Part shown: one piece after another, positions 26,105 through 36,341 of the stretch
Layout of the letters: every line of letters starts with the position of its first letter
Numbering within the stretch: position 1 is the first letter of the stretch
Source of the DNA: JAJDTR01 sp965220415
GTDB taxonomy: Bacteria > Poribacteria > WGA-4E > JAJDTR01
Reading direction: 5' to 3'
DNA length: 64,000 nt
Assembly (NCBI GenBank): GCA_965220415.1
Contig: OZ244829.1
Location: 5,642,001-5,706,000 of the forward strand
Notes under the pieces: model-generated
What the model saw: the letters and a program-made list of their open reading frames with translations, nothing else
Databases searched by the model: none
Told to the model about the DNA's origin: nothing
Position numbers and translations under genes: made by a program

Positions 26105-27076
26105 TTAGTCAACCAACCAAAATTCTCCGTTGCTGTCAGCCGCTAGCATCGCAAGCATAACGGCACCCGGAAAATCCTCCGGCATCTCGATTCCCATTGT
26201 AAAGATTCGTGCGCTCGCAGACGCTGTTTGTCGAATCAAATTCGGGTCCGGAACACCGGAAGTCAATATCCCGTCACTAAACAGAACAACAATGGTGTGC
26301 GGGATTTTCTGGATTTCTTGAACCGCCTCGATCATATCCTTGTCGGCATACGTGTCGCTTTTCTTGGGAGAAAGTAGTTCGAAGAAAGATGCTCCTTCCG
26401 AAACCCCGTTGTCGGTTACGGGTATGAATTCATCGCGAAAAAAGCTAATTTCGCTGCCGAATGTGATGATGTTGAATCGGTCATGAGGTTCAAGAAATGT
26501 CAGTGAATCCTGCATGATAGACAGAATCTTTTTCAGTTTTCGCGGCGTCAATCCCAGCATGCTGGAAGACAAATCCACGCAATAGGCGATTTTTTGAGGG
26601 CCTTCCTGTCTTTCGATAAATTGAACTAGGCGACTCTTCGGACGAGCATCTTTGCTCGACGTTCGCCCAACCGGATTCTCAATCACTCGTCCAATCTGTG
26701 GTGAATCTTGATTGAATTCAACATTGTTTGTGTCTAAACCCATGCCGTCACTGAGGTCTAACGATCCAGTCGCGTTAAATTCCGTCGGCGCTGAAGCAGA
26801 AACAACCCCGCGCGCGGTCATGGGAGCGTTGCTGGTCAAGACTTTGAGTCTCGGTTGGTTGGTCTGGTCGGAGGTTCTCTTGCGAACACGTGCTCGTTTC
26901 GGCTTAGTTTTGCGTTTAAGTTTCGGTTTATCAACCTTCATTAAGACCGCACGAATTGAGTCTTGCTCATGGGCAGGGCCCGAATCAATCCAAAAGAAGA
27001 ATCCTATCGTGCCGACAATTGCGTGCAACAGAACCGAAACTATTAGTGCGCCGCTTAACTTGGCTCTTAATTTCAT
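26105..27076 (-). CDS. VWA-domain protein with N-terminal membrane anchor
   Basis: 323 residues. One N-terminal transmembrane segment (LIVSVLLHAIVGTIGFFFWI) is followed by a very basic Lys/Arg-rich stretch (about 45-70), a low-complexity region, and a von Willebrand A domain from about residue 145. The MIDAS motif is DLSSS, with a later FSDG aspartate. The layout of anchor, basic linker and domain recalls TonB-like proteins. The function is unknown; VWA domains bind proteins via a metal ion. The upstream neighbour, a PhyH gene, starts 127 bp away on the same strand. Confidence 0.82.
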   Translation of the reverse strand: MKLRAKLSGALIVSVLLHAIVGTIGFFFWIDSGPAHEQDSIRAVLMKVDKPKLKRKTKPKRARVRKRTSDQTNQPRLKVLTSNAPMTARGVVSASAPTEFNATGSLDLSDGMGLDTNNVEFNQDSPQIGRVIENPVGRTSSKDARPKSRLVQFIERQEGPQKIAYCVDLSSSMLGLTPRKLKKILSIMQDSLTFLEPHDRFNIITFGSEISFFRDEFIPVTDNGVSEGASFFELLSPKKSDTYADKDMIEAVQEIQKIPHTIVVLFSDGILTSGVPDPNLIRQTASASARIFTMGIEMPEDFPGAVMLAMLAADSNGEFWLVD

Positions 27077-27202
27077 TCTCGCGAATTCAGATTTCTTGTG
27101 AAATCAATAGTAGTAGACCCACACCTCATGTTCCATACATGTACGAAATTGCGGGTAGGTTTCAATCGGATATATCAGATTCGCCACCAACGACAACGTA
27201 TG

Positions 27203-28033
27203 TCAACCATAAGCCATCTCGGGGTGTTTTCCAAGGACACGCAGCAGACGTTCATCGGCACCTTCCAAGATGTGGTCGGGCATACGGTAATTTAGGTAGG
27301 GCCAAAACCGCTGTGCAACGAAGCGTTGTCCATAGACCTGGTGGAACAGGTAGCGAACCCGATCCGTCCGGTTTGGCACTCCTCGATGCCATGTTTGTCC
27401 ATTGAGCAGATAAAGGTCTCCTGCCTTCATCAGGAGTGAGATAGGCTCTTTTCCGTCAAAGGTTGGATGCTCCTGGTCATTGGGTTGCCTACCGGAGTAG
27501 TGACTGCCCGGAACGAATTGGGATGGACCATATTTGATATCGTCCTGATCAGTCAGGGCAATTTGCACGGACATACGGAGCACAGGCATTCGCAGCCTTG
27601 GGTCATGCCGTTCCATCTCAGGTGCGATGGGAAATTCTATACCATCGTCAACATGAAATCGGTTGATGCCTAAGTCTTTTCGGTTGAGAATGCAACCTTG
27701 GGCAATACAGTGGCAGTGCTCGCCTAATACGCTTTCGGCGATGCTGATGATCGGCTCACGCACAAGCAAATCGCGGAACATAAGGTCGCATTCAAAGAGC
27801 CGATGTATGACGATCGGTGCCTTTCCACTTTGCCGAGGGTCTTTGACATTACGCATTTGCATAAAGAATGGCTCGGCGAAGATTTCATCAAGAAGCGCAA
27901 TGATGCGTTCACATTCTTCGCGTGAGAGCACATTTCGGATAACCGTCGCGCCGTTCTGGTAGAAGTCATCCAAAATAACCTTTACGGTATCAGGAGGTAG
28001 GGGTTCGGCGGGAAGTGCTTGTTCTTTTGCCAT
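27203..28033 (-). CDS. Phytanoyl-CoA dioxygenase family protein (PhyH), copy 1
   Basis: 276 residues with the double-stranded beta-helix of Fe(II)/2-oxoglutarate oxygenases. The iron triad is FHVDD (His-x-Asp) and the distal His in TWHRGVPNR, with the oxoglutarate Arg in RTDRVRYLF. The N-terminal helix (FYQNGATVIRNVLSREECERI) is typical of PhyH. The substrate is unknown; in this lineage the family is very expanded. It sits 44 bp after the start-side end of the Ycf48-repeat gene, so the two may be co-transcribed. Confidence 0.92.
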   Translation of the reverse strand: MAKEQALPAEPLPPDTVKVILDDFYQNGATVIRNVLSREECERIIALLDEIFAEPFFMQMRNVKDPRQSGKAPIVIHRLFECDLMFRDLLVREPIISIAESVLGEHCHCIAQGCILNRKDLGINRFHVDDGIEFPIAPEMERHDPRLRMPVLRMSVQIALTDQDDIKYGPSQFVPGSHYSGRQPNDQEHPTFDGKEPISLLMKAGDLYLLNGQTWHRGVPNRTDRVRYLFHQVYGQRFVAQRFWPYLNYRMPDHILEGADERLLRVLGKHPEMAYG

Positions 28034-28076
28034 CTAAAAACCTTTAATTGGACGGTGGCACATGCGTGCTAGCTCC

Positions 28077-31000
28077 TCACCGCATTGACATTTTGACATT
28101 GTTAACCCGTTGGCGTAGCACAACTCCCCACTGGCCAACAACCCAAAGCGTATCACTATCGTGTGCGTAAACAATCGTGTACAGGTCGTTGTCAATATCC
28201 GTGTGTTGCTGATTCCAGGATTCTCCACCGTCGGCGGAGTGCAGAATCATCCCGTTCGCTCCTACCGCATAAACATCCTGTTTGGATACTGCCACAATGC
28301 CGTAAAGGTCAGAGGTCACGCCGCTCGATTTGGCTGCCCAATTAAAACCACCGTCCGTTGTGCGTAGGACAATTCCGTAGCGCCCCACAGCCCATCCCTT
28401 CCTTTTCGTGAAGAACGACACACCGTAAAGATTATATCCCGTATTGGTTTCATGCAGCTTCCAGTATTCGCCGCCGTTAATCGTCCGCTGCACCGTGCCG
28501 CCGGATCCGACTGCCCAGGCGAGGGGTACGAATTTTGTTTCGACCTTGAGGAGATTCCTGCCTGTGGTAGTTCTCTGCGGCTCCCAAATGGGTCCGCCGT
28601 CCCTATTATGAAGGATCTGTCCCTCGTCTCCAACAGCCCATCCTTCGGAAAATTTACCGAAACCCACATCATTCATCACATAACGTCCCGGAGGATCCTC
28701 CTCGAAAAGCGGGGGACGCATTGGCGTCTTTCCAGCAGACCATTTTCTTCCATCAGTAGTATAGAACACTGTGCCATCACGCCTCATCGCCCAGCCCCAT
28801 TTGGGGTCGAGACTTACGAAGTGTACTCCAATTATTTTTTGTCGTGTTCCGATGTCCCGAGCTGCCCAGTCATGACCGCTGTTCTGTGTCTCAAGCAGCA
28901 ACCCGTTGTCTCCGGTAATCCAGCCGTTGTCTTCGCCCAAGAAGAGCACGTCATGAAAATCATCAAGCTGTTCGCCAAGCTGGAGCTCCCATGTTACGCC
29001 GCCATCGTGCGTGTGATAGATGTGGCCGGCTTTCCCAACCGCCCACGCGACATGGTCGCCGACATAGTGGAAATTCACAATCTCCTCCGCCGAACTGGGT
29101 CGCCCAAGGCGTGGTCTTCTGCGATTTGCAGGACGTCTAGGTCTCGGTGTAGCTACGCTTTCGCCAGAACCACTTTCCGGATTGAGGTCACGGGGACGCG
29201 GGCGGCGTCTCCGTTGGCGATTCCTAAACGCCTCACCGGCATCCTCATCTAAAGCAGCCCGAATATCTGCGGCATCCTGAGATGTGCTAGAAGAACCCGA
29301 GTCGGCAGATTCTTGGTTTAATCCCAAATCTTCCGATGACGGCGCCGGTTCGTTCTCTCTTGCGGTCAGGTCGACATAGGCATGTTCCCAATTTCTTCCC
29401 TGATCTCGCGTCAAGAGAATTTGCCCGCCAGGACCAACTCCCCACGCCTCTCGGTGGCTACGCATTTTCACACTGCGAATGCGATTAACTAGCTCTGCAG
29501 GACGGCGCGTCCAAGTAAGTCCGCCATCGTCGGTAATCAGTGAATCTCCATTTCTAACGATCACCCAACCCGATTTCGCATCGGCAAAGTGAATCGCGAT
29601 ACCGACTTGGTTGGTTTTGGATTGAATCTGCCAATATTCTCCACCACTTTTCGTATGAAGGATGAATCCGCCATCACGACGCTGCGGAGCAACCGCCCAT
29701 CCTTCTAGGCTATTGATGAAGTGTAAATGGGCAATAGGTTGATTCGTTGTACCAGTTTTTTGGAGTTTCCAAGTCAGCCCGCCATCTATCGTATGCAGCG
29801 TCTGCCCCTGATCCACACCCAGCCAACCTTCCAGTGGGGTCAGAAATTGCATGGAACGAATGCTTCGGAAATTCCGCAGCTTTTTTTGTATGACCTGCCA
29901 GGTTTCGCCGCCATTTTCCGTTCGGAGTAACGCGCCAGGACCGGTAATCCAGCCGTGATTGGGATCAATAAAGGATATGCTATGCAGATCAATCTCAACG
30001 CTGCTGTGCTGAGGTTTCCAAGTTTTTCCCCCGTCGATAGTGTGGGCTATGACGCCACTGCTGCCGACCGCCCAACCAGTCTTATCGTTGATGAAGTAGG
30101 TGTCATTGAAATCAGTCTGCCATGTGGCTTGGCGAACAATTTCCCAGTGATATGTGATTTCCTCAATGACCGGCGGAGCCTCAGCTATCTCGGCAACCTC
30201 AATCTCTTCCGCGGTCGGCGGAAGTGCAACAGGTAACTCTTCGGCATCCACGGAGAATCGCATGGCGATACCGCCTTTACCAACGGCGACCATGCCTTCC
30301 GGCGAAAGCGCAAATCCGTGGAGGTCATTTTCGGTGCCGCTCTCCTGAAGTTCCCATGCCGCGCCGCCATTGGTCGTAGTCAGAATCACTCCGTTATCAC
30401 CCACGATTAAACCGTGCATGGTATCGGCAAAGTAGATCTTGTTGAGATTCTCTTGTGTACCGCTCCGTTGGAATTTCCAGGTTTGACCGCCATCCTTGGT
30501 GCGCAGAATTTCACCGAACTGGCCCGTGATCCATCCGTTGTCACTGTCAACAAAATAAACAGCGTATAACTCGTTGTAGGTTTTAGTCGTCTGCTGCGTC
30601 CAAGTCATGCCACCGTTGGTAGTGTGAATCACCGTGCCGGGCCATCCCACAGCCCAACCTTCATGCTCGTCGAGGAAGAAAACGCCTTTGAGGGATTGCC
30701 ATTCGCCCGGTGTCTGAGGCACCCAGGATTCGCCGCCATCGGCAGTATGGAGCACCGTGCCTAACTCACCGACAACCCATCCCTTTTTTGGCGTCACGAA
30801 GTGCACGGCTGTGAGGACATAGCCCCAGCCGCTATTTTGACGATCCCACGTTTGACCGCCGTCAGTGGTATGGACAATCATGCCGCGTTCGCCGACCGCC
30901 CATCCCTCCTTATCGGAAACAAAAAAGATATTGCGTATATTATCCCAGATTTCGGCGTCGACTTCCGTCCATGTCCTACCGCCGTCTTGGCTCATCGCGA

Positions 31001-32084
31001 TTGTTCCGCGCTTTCCGACAGCAATGGCACGATTGGCGTCCGCAAACTGCACGTTCTCAAGATCATTGGCGGTCGTACCGCTGACCATATTCCAATTCGT
31101 TCCCCCATCCTCCGAATGCAAGATGCTGCCGTACCAGCCGACTGCCCAGGCTTCTTTGGGTGTGGTGAATTGCACGGCGGTTAAATTGTTCTCTGTACCG
31201 CTTTCAAGCAGTCTCCAGTTTTTTCCGCCGTCTTCCGTGAACGTAATGAACCCGACATCGGCGACAGCGACGCCTCTTTGCTTATCAATAAAATGGATAC
31301 TGTTGATTGTGTCTCGGACGTGCCCGTTAATTAGAGGTATCCGACTGTCCTGCCGATCCCAATTTGCGCCGCCGTTCTTTGTGTGAAAGATTGAACCATC
31401 GCTTCCAACGAGCCAACCTTCACTATGGCTAATGAAAAAGACCTGTTTGTTGTCATTAATCATCCGATCTCTTTCGCCCTCAAATCGGTTGGTTTGCTCG
31501 CCCCAGGTTTTTCCTCCGTCATTTGTATGTAGGATCCTGTCCTGCCCGCCCACTATCCAGCCACGTTTATTATTAACAAACCACGCGCCACTGAGTGGGA
31601 ACTCGCTCACAGATTCGCGGCGCTTCCACGTTTTTCCACCGTCCTGCGTATAGAGGACATCCGCGCCTTCACCGACGACCCACCCCTCTTTCGCATTGGA
31701 GAAAAATACATCGCGGAGCATCGCCCACGTTCCACTCGTCTGAAGATACCAGTGTCGTCCGCCATCATCGGTTGTGGCGATGAGACCATCGTCGCCGACG
31801 GCCCATCCGTAGCGACTATTTGCAAAATGCACCGCTTTGAAGTCACCGGTTGTATCAACTTCCTGTTTATTCCATGTCCGTCCGCCGTCCTGGGTGTGGA
31901 TAATCAACCCTTCAAGTCCTACGATCCATCCGAGTTTGGCGTTCGCGAAGTGAAGGTCCGTGAAGTGGGTTTCCCAATCTGCCTTTCGGGTCACCTCTTC
32001 CTTACAACCAGGCAGCAGAATTGAAATCGCAAAGCCAATTGCAATCAAACGGAATAAGGGGTGGTGAATCCACGCATGACTCAT
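28077..32084 (-). CDS. Giant Ycf48-repeat (beta-propeller) lipoprotein
   Basis: 1,335 residues. The signal peptide ends in a lipobox (ILLPGC), so the mature protein is probably lipid-anchored. The rest is made of about 28 copies of a ~43-50 residue blade with the core GWAVG..G.I..T.DGG.TW. They fall as 14 blades, a Pro/Glu-rich linker (about 611-651), 6 blades, an Arg/Pro/Ser-rich linker (about 900-1000) and 8 blades. Ycf48 itself is a 7-bladed propeller, so 28 blades would make four propellers. Ycf48 assists photosystem II assembly, but here a photosynthetic role is unlikely; protein or polysaccharide binding outside the cell is more plausible. GGAGG precedes the ATG. Confidence 0.92.
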   Translation of the reverse strand: MSHAWIHHPLFRLIAIGFAISILLPGCKEEVTRKADWETHFTDLHFANAKLGWIVGLEGLIIHTQDGGRTWNKQEVDTTGDFKAVHFANSRYGWAVGDDGLIATTDDGGRHWYLQTSGTWAMLRDVFFSNAKEGWVVGEGADVLYTQDGGKTWKRRESVSEFPLSGAWFVNNKRGWIVGGQDRILHTNDGGKTWGEQTNRFEGERDRMINDNKQVFFISHSEGWLVGSDGSIFHTKNGGANWDRQDSRIPLINGHVRDTINSIHFIDKQRGVAVADVGFITFTEDGGKNWRLLESGTENNLTAVQFTTPKEAWAVGWYGSILHSEDGGTNWNMVSGTTANDLENVQFADANRAIAVGKRGTIAMSQDGGRTWTEVDAEIWDNIRNIFFVSDKEGWAVGERGMIVHTTDGGQTWDRQNSGWGYVLTAVHFVTPKKGWVVGELGTVLHTADGGESWVPQTPGEWQSLKGVFFLDEHEGWAVGWPGTVIHTTNGGMTWTQQTTKTYNELYAVYFVDSDNGWITGQFGEILRTKDGGQTWKFQRSGTQENLNKIYFADTMHGLIVGDNGVILTTTNGGAAWELQESGTENDLHGFALSPEGMVAVGKGGIAMRFSVDAEELPVALPPTAEEIEVAEIAEAPPVIEEITYHWEIVRQATWQTDFNDTYFINDKTGWAVGSSGVIAHTIDGGKTWKPQHSSVEIDLHSISFIDPNHGWITGPGALLRTENGGETWQVIQKKLRNFRSIRSMQFLTPLEGWLGVDQGQTLHTIDGGLTWKLQKTGTTNQPIAHLHFINSLEGWAVAPQRRDGGFILHTKSGGEYWQIQSKTNQVGIAIHFADAKSGWVIVRNGDSLITDDGGLTWTRRPAELVNRIRSVKMRSHREAWGVGPGGQILLTRDQGRNWEHAYVDLTARENEPAPSSEDLGLNQESADSGSSSTSQDAADIRAALDEDAGEAFRNRQRRRRPRPRDLNPESGSGESVATPRPRRPANRRRPRLGRPSSAEEIVNFHYVGDHVAWAVGKAGHIYHTHDGGVTWELQLGEQLDDFHDVLFLGEDNGWITGDNGLLLETQNSGHDWAARDIGTRQKIIGVHFVSLDPKWGWAMRRDGTVFYTTDGRKWSAGKTPMRPPLFEEDPPGRYVMNDVGFGKFSEGWAVGDEGQILHNRDGGPIWEPQRTTTGRNLLKVETKFVPLAWAVGSGGTVQRTINGGEYWKLHETNTGYNLYGVSFFTKRKGWAVGRYGIVLRTTDGGFNWAAKSSGVTSDLYGIVAVSKQDVYAVGANGMILHSADGGESWNQQHTDIDNDLYTIVYAHDSDTLWVVGQWGVVLRQRVNNVKMSMR

Positions 32085-32335
32085 CTTCTTTTGCCTCCTT
32101 CACAATCCGAGTTCCTTTATGCAAATCTATGCTCTGTCTAAGCAACAACTCGGAAACTCAGTAACACTCGAACCTTTCGAAAACCGTTTGCTGTTCGCCG
32201 TTCCAAAAACTGGCCATTAACCATCTGTTCAAACACTTGCAAGCCTATCGTTTCTTGCACACTCAAAAATTGGGCAAGTTTCAGCATAAGCGTAAAGTAC
32301 CAGCAACTTCGTTACATCCAGGTACCCGACATCAC

Positions 32336-33400
32336 CTATTGCGCGCGTGAATTTGGGTCTACGCCAAGTAGCTGTCTAAATGTCTCGTCTATTGACTGGG
32401 CGTCGCCGAAGAAAGCCCAAACTTGGCTTCGGTCTTGATAGCTACTTAATCCGGTACCATCGCCGATTGCGGCTGTGTGATATTCCAATTCGCCGAACTC
32501 TCCCAGATCGCCATTGTCGTTATAACACTGGATGGCATAGCCGAAGTCGTCCAAATCGTCCCATGGAACATCCACGTATTCGGCTGAAGGTGCGACGAAG
32601 AAGTTGCGCACGACCAGTGTCTTCTTTCCGTCTCCTATAGGTCGCAGATACCCTATTCGTCCAATCGTTGACACAGCACGTACACCGATTTTGTAGGAAT
32701 GTTTCGCATCAACGCGGAATCGGATAGACTCAGGATTCACGCTCAGATGGTTTGCTCCGACACCCCCAAAGTACGTTTTCGGCACACTTTCTCCCACCGT
32801 GGGTACGACAATCTCTCCTCCAGCGGGAACTTGGACCAAATTCCAAATTCCAAGACGAATTCCCGACTCTTCCGAAGAGGTGAACCGCAGTGACGTAAGT
32901 TGCTCGTACCCAACAAAGTCAACTCTCTGAAGGAGAGATGTCATCCCCTTTTCATAACGCAAAGGGTTCTCCGTCATTCGGATGGTTTTCGCCAACTCTA
33001 CCTCGCAGGTTTTTTCCTGTCGATTCAGAAAAACACGCGCCTGATTGGTCAGCGTGACTTGCCCTTTGCCGTGTTGAACCGTGAAATTGCCGGGGTCCAG
33101 TGATGAGGGGACCTGATACGTCTCGCCGGGATTCTCAATGTCTGAAATGAACAGTTCAACTTCGGGCGCCACCCAGGTGCGGTCTCCCCCGCTATTCTTC
33201 CATCCTTCTGCCGTGAAAAAGGTTTCGGCAGTCGCAACGTGATTAAGATCCGGATTAACCCAGAAGAAATTATGCCCATCCCGATTGTACAAACCGAGCG
33301 TTCTGCCGCCGTAGGGAAGAACGAGCAGTGAGCCACCTTTTCCGTACAGTTGGATTGGCGGATGGCCCGCGGCGGTTAACGACGCAATTAATTCATTCAT
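32336..33400 (-). CDS. Uncharacterised protein, DUF6786-like (possible galactose-mutarotase-like fold)
   Basis: 354 residues from ATG 33400 (MNELIASLTAAGHPP); an upstream in-frame codon gives 370. It contains LPYGGRTLGLY, HNFFWVNPDL and GGDRTWVAPEVELF, a pattern I associate with DUF6786/DUF4380-type proteins that are related to sugar mutarotases. This recall is uncertain. No signal peptide or membrane segment. It lies just downstream of a PhyH and an Ldh_2 gene on the same strand, so it may act on the same small molecule, perhaps a sugar. Confidence 0.65.
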   Translation of the reverse strand: MNELIASLTAAGHPPIQLYGKGGSLLVLPYGGRTLGLYNRDGHNFFWVNPDLNHVATAETFFTAEGWKNSGGDRTWVAPEVELFISDIENPGETYQVPSSLDPGNFTVQHGKGQVTLTNQARVFLNRQEKTCEVELAKTIRMTENPLRYEKGMTSLLQRVDFVGYEQLTSLRFTSSEESGIRLGIWNLVQVPAGGEIVVPTVGESVPKTYFGGVGANHLSVNPESIRFRVDAKHSYKIGVRAVSTIGRIGYLRPIGDGKKTLVVRNFFVAPSAEYVDVPWDDLDDFGYAIQCYNDNGDLGEFGELEYHTAAIGDGTGLSSYQDRSQVWAFFGDAQSIDETFRQLLGVDPNSRAQ

Positions 33401-33444
33401 GGAGATTTCCCGATTGTAGGTTCTTTGACTCCGACTGCAATTTT

Positions 33445-34422
33445 TCACCCTACCATAGCATCCCGATACGGTGTTAGGTCAATGTCCGGATAGGCATACG
33501 CCAAACGTTCAAGCGCTTCCTCGGTGTAATAGGCGTCGCTGGGCGCGGGCCAACCCAACAGTTGACGTACACGCGGCGTAGTGCCAGCCACGAAGTTCAC
33601 GTATTGTGGAGTTGACCACCCGGGGATAGGACGCGTGGTGTGACACCAGTCCCCGTTGTCGGCGCGATGGAAATTGAATCCCATCCAACCTCGTTGTTTT
33701 TCCTTGTTGGCAAATGGCTGAGCGGCATGAATGAGATAGCTGGATCGGAACGCGATGCTCCCGGCTTTGGCGGTGACGGGCACGGGATCCGCCAATTCCT
33801 TAAACTCGCGAAGATCGTCCACACCGAGTCCCCCAGCACGGCCTCCGCCACGATCGAATAGAGATGCGAGTTGCCTGTGCGATCCGGGACAAACCAACAT
33901 GGGTGCGCCATCAGGTTCAATATCGTGTAGCACAACTACTGACAGCACATAGTTGTACCGCTCCCAATCCGGGTGCGGCGGTAATTGTGAGTTGGTGCCG
34001 TTGTCAAGATGGAAACCTTGCCACGGGTGCTCGCTGTGTCGTGAATCGGTAAGTCCTTCACGAAAGAAGATTTGGCCATAGCCCAAGCGAATCTCGGTTG
34101 TTCCCAGCACTTGGCAGAGACAGTCTATATAGTCCTCGTTTTCGATTAGGCGATCGACGGCGGGCAGTCCGGTGGGGAAATGTACCGCTGCACCCATTGG
34201 TCCGGCTAATCGCTGCATGTCCGGAGTCTTTTGATACTGTTCTTGAACCCCTTCCGGATTCTCGCCCCATTTTGCCCGGTACTCGGCGTATGTCAATCCG
34301 CCATAAGCGTTGCGTTCAACCGCCTCAAGCGCAGGCAGGTAGCTTTCAGCAGAAAAGACATCTGGTACGATTAGACTACCGTCACGCCTCCAAGTTGCGA
34401 GCTGTTCTTCGGTTAATTGCAT
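33445..34422 (-). CDS. Phytanoyl-CoA dioxygenase family protein (PhyH), copy 2
   Basis: 325 residues from ATG 34422, which is preceded by a strong AGGAGGA site; the longer frame to 34509 is not needed. The iron site is FHLDNGTN (His-x-Asp) with distal His in YLIHAAQPF and a following Arg (QRGWMGFNF). Large inserts between the strands separate it from the short copies at 55119 and 61923. The substrate is unknown. It is the middle gene of a same-strand trio with the Ldh_2 dehydrogenase and the DUF6786-like protein. Confidence 0.9.
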   Translation of the reverse strand: MQLTEEQLATWRRDGSLIVPDVFSAESYLPALEAVERNAYGGLTYAEYRAKWGENPEGVQEQYQKTPDMQRLAGPMGAAVHFPTGLPAVDRLIENEDYIDCLCQVLGTTEIRLGYGQIFFREGLTDSRHSEHPWQGFHLDNGTNSQLPPHPDWERYNYVLSVVVLHDIEPDGAPMLVCPGSHRQLASLFDRGGGRAGGLGVDDLREFKELADPVPVTAKAGSIAFRSSYLIHAAQPFANKEKQRGWMGFNFHRADNGDWCHTTRPIPGWSTPQYVNFVAGTTPRVRQLLGWPAPSDAYYTEEALERLAYAYPDIDLTPYRDAMVG

Positions 34423-34486
34423 CGAATCTTCCTCCTGTCCAATCGTGTTCCTGCAACTAGCACTCCCTGATTCAAGTGAAGTTCGC

Positions 34487-35512
34487 TCAATCCCAAGGCA
34501 GTGCCACATTGAAATACTTGTGAAGTTCGGTCATGGCTTGCTGTTCCTGTTCGCCGAATCGAATCCCTTCGCGCCGATGCTGTGCGGTACGCTCTTCCTC
34601 AAGGTGGCCCGGTAACAGCAATCTGTCAGTGCCGGGTATGGGATCACAGGTTGCCAGCAAATCTCTGGTGTAGCGATCCACTTCCGCTCGGAAAATCTCT
34701 CCCGGAACGGCGGCTTCGATATTGATGGCGAGTACCATTCCACCGAGGCGCGCCGAGGGCCATTGCTCTTGGATGGCGTCTCCCTCGGGCAAAGTGAACC
34801 CGGTTAGCCCGCCGCCCAACAGGGAAGAAACTGCTATGAACCCCAAGTTTTTGAAGAATACCGCGGGAATCCGAGTGTACAAATCGTCGTAGTCGGGCCC
34901 CTGGTAAGGCCCAAAAAGGTCCGACCCGCCATCCAGTACCAGATCCGGTTCATCACCTCCGGGAACCGCAAAACTGATAGGCGGGTTGCCTTTGGATTCG
35001 TTGCGACCCGACTGTGTTGAAAAACCGATGCATCCATTCTCTGCGCAGATACGGGTGTAATGGCCTGCAGAGCCGTAGTGTCCAATGTGCGGTACCAGCG
35101 CCAATCCCAAGCTGCTTTCCTTTGCGCGTAAGACTGCACGTTCCGCTGCCCGCACCATGGGTAGGTAGCCAAGGCAGCCGTCTCCGTCAATGACAGTCGA
35201 AACGCCATTTTCCCTTACCGTTCTCACGTTAGGTCGTGGGTTGAGATTGCCGTTCACAAAGTCCATGCAGTAGTTGTGGGCGATGTGGGTGCCGTGAGAA
35301 CGCACGCCACGTAAATCGCTGTTGACTAGCAGCCGGCTGATGAGACGCGCGTGTGAAGCTTCGAGTCCCGCCTTTTCAAAGCAGGTCGTCACGAAAGCCA
35401 AGAGCCGCGCTTCTTGAACGAGGATGTATTCTTTGGGTGGTACATTCACGAGATTATGGCTTTCCAGTTTGCGGTCGGGTAGTAGTCCGAGGCAATCCCA
35501 TTTTCGCAGCAA
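34487..35512 (-). CDS. Malate/L-lactate dehydrogenase family (Ldh_2) oxidoreductase
   Basis: 341 residues in the longest frame; the true start may be internal, as no clear ribosome site is seen and the first ~30 residues look unconserved. Ldh_2 motifs: LLVNSDLRGVRSHGTHI at the start of the fold, and HIGHYGSAGHYTRICAENG carrying the catalytic His region. These NAD(P)-dependent enzymes act on malate, lactate, ureidoglycolate or 2,3-diketogulonate. The specific substrate is not readable. It is the first gene of the trio with PhyH and the DUF6786-like protein. Confidence 0.82.
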   Translation of the reverse strand: MLRKWDCLGLLPDRKLESHNLVNVPPKEYILVQEARLLAFVTTCFEKAGLEASHARLISRLLVNSDLRGVRSHGTHIAHNYCMDFVNGNLNPRPNVRTVRENGVSTVIDGDGCLGYLPMVRAAERAVLRAKESSLGLALVPHIGHYGSAGHYTRICAENGCIGFSTQSGRNESKGNPPISFAVPGGDEPDLVLDGGSDLFGPYQGPDYDDLYTRIPAVFFKNLGFIAVSSLLGGGLTGFTLPEGDAIQEQWPSARLGGMVLAINIEAAVPGEIFRAEVDRYTRDLLATCDPIPGTDRLLLPGHLEEERTAQHRREGIRFGEQEQQAMTELHKYFNVALPWD

Positions 35513-35819
35513 TTTGCGTCGAGGTCAAGCGAAAAATTTTGTGCGATTGGTGGGACGTTTATGTCAAGTGATTCCTTCAAGACGCGAATAATCTGGCTAT
35601 TCAGAGTTAAGTGTAGAAAATGAAATAAACTTAGGCGATCGAACACCAAAATCCGCCTAATTCGGCAGTACGGAATACCGAAGGATTTTCTATGGAATTC
35701 ACTATCGGGATATTCTATCGCGGTCGCTGACCACTCCCTTGACTCATGTTTAGTTACCTGATTTTCTACACCCGCAGATGAGTGGCGCGAAGCGGTGTAC
35801 GGCACACGGGGAACTCTGT

Positions 35820-35928
35820 GGGATCTCTATCGCACTCCTTATTCAGTCGTTTGAAGGGATCTCTATCGCACTCCTTATTCAGTCGTTTGAAGGGATCTCT
35901 ATCGCACTCCCTATTCAGTCGTTTGATC
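35820..35928 (+). repeat. Tandem 36-bp repeat ending in a GATC-bounded 31-bp unit
   Basis: Two near-identical 36-bp copies (GATC at 35822 and 35858) are followed by a third whose right end is the 31-bp form (GATC at 35894 and 35925). The 36-bp copies end TTTGAAGG before the next GATC, and the last ends TTTGATC. It is the only place where units lie in tandem. Confidence 0.9.
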
Positions 35929-36341
35929 CTACTACTTTTTCAAAAGCCACTGATGGCGTGCGCGATAACAAGCAGATTGCAGGTGTCGGTTACGGAGACG
36001 CTGTCGAGATTAGAGCGAACTTTTTCGACAAGCTCTGAAATTGCGCTTGAAGCCGTGCCGGGCGTGGCTTCAAGCCGTGCGCGACACACTCCGCTAAAGT
36101 CCGCTAAAGTCCGCGCACATATTTGACCCCCCTTTCGGAAAAACGCTTGGATAGCGGGTTAGAAAGTAATGATGCGTCTTTAAATTTGCTGCGCTCAATA
36201 TGTTTCCGCATCAGGTATTTTTGCTCCATGAATCGATGATTTGCGAGGTTATCCAGCCACGGTAGACTCGCCGACGAATAAGTTCGGTATAATATTCGTG
36301 AGATAGCTTGAATTTGTCGGTCATTATCCATTCGTTCAAAG

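Noticed and set aside
28452..29252. 266-codon plus-strand ORF opposite the Ycf48-repeat gene
   Set aside because: Antisense shadow of the repetitive, high-confidence gene at 28077-32084.
36104..36331. 75-codon minus-strand ORF
   Set aside because: Somewhat protein-like but no family recognised and no ribosome site; recorded only as a possible remnant.
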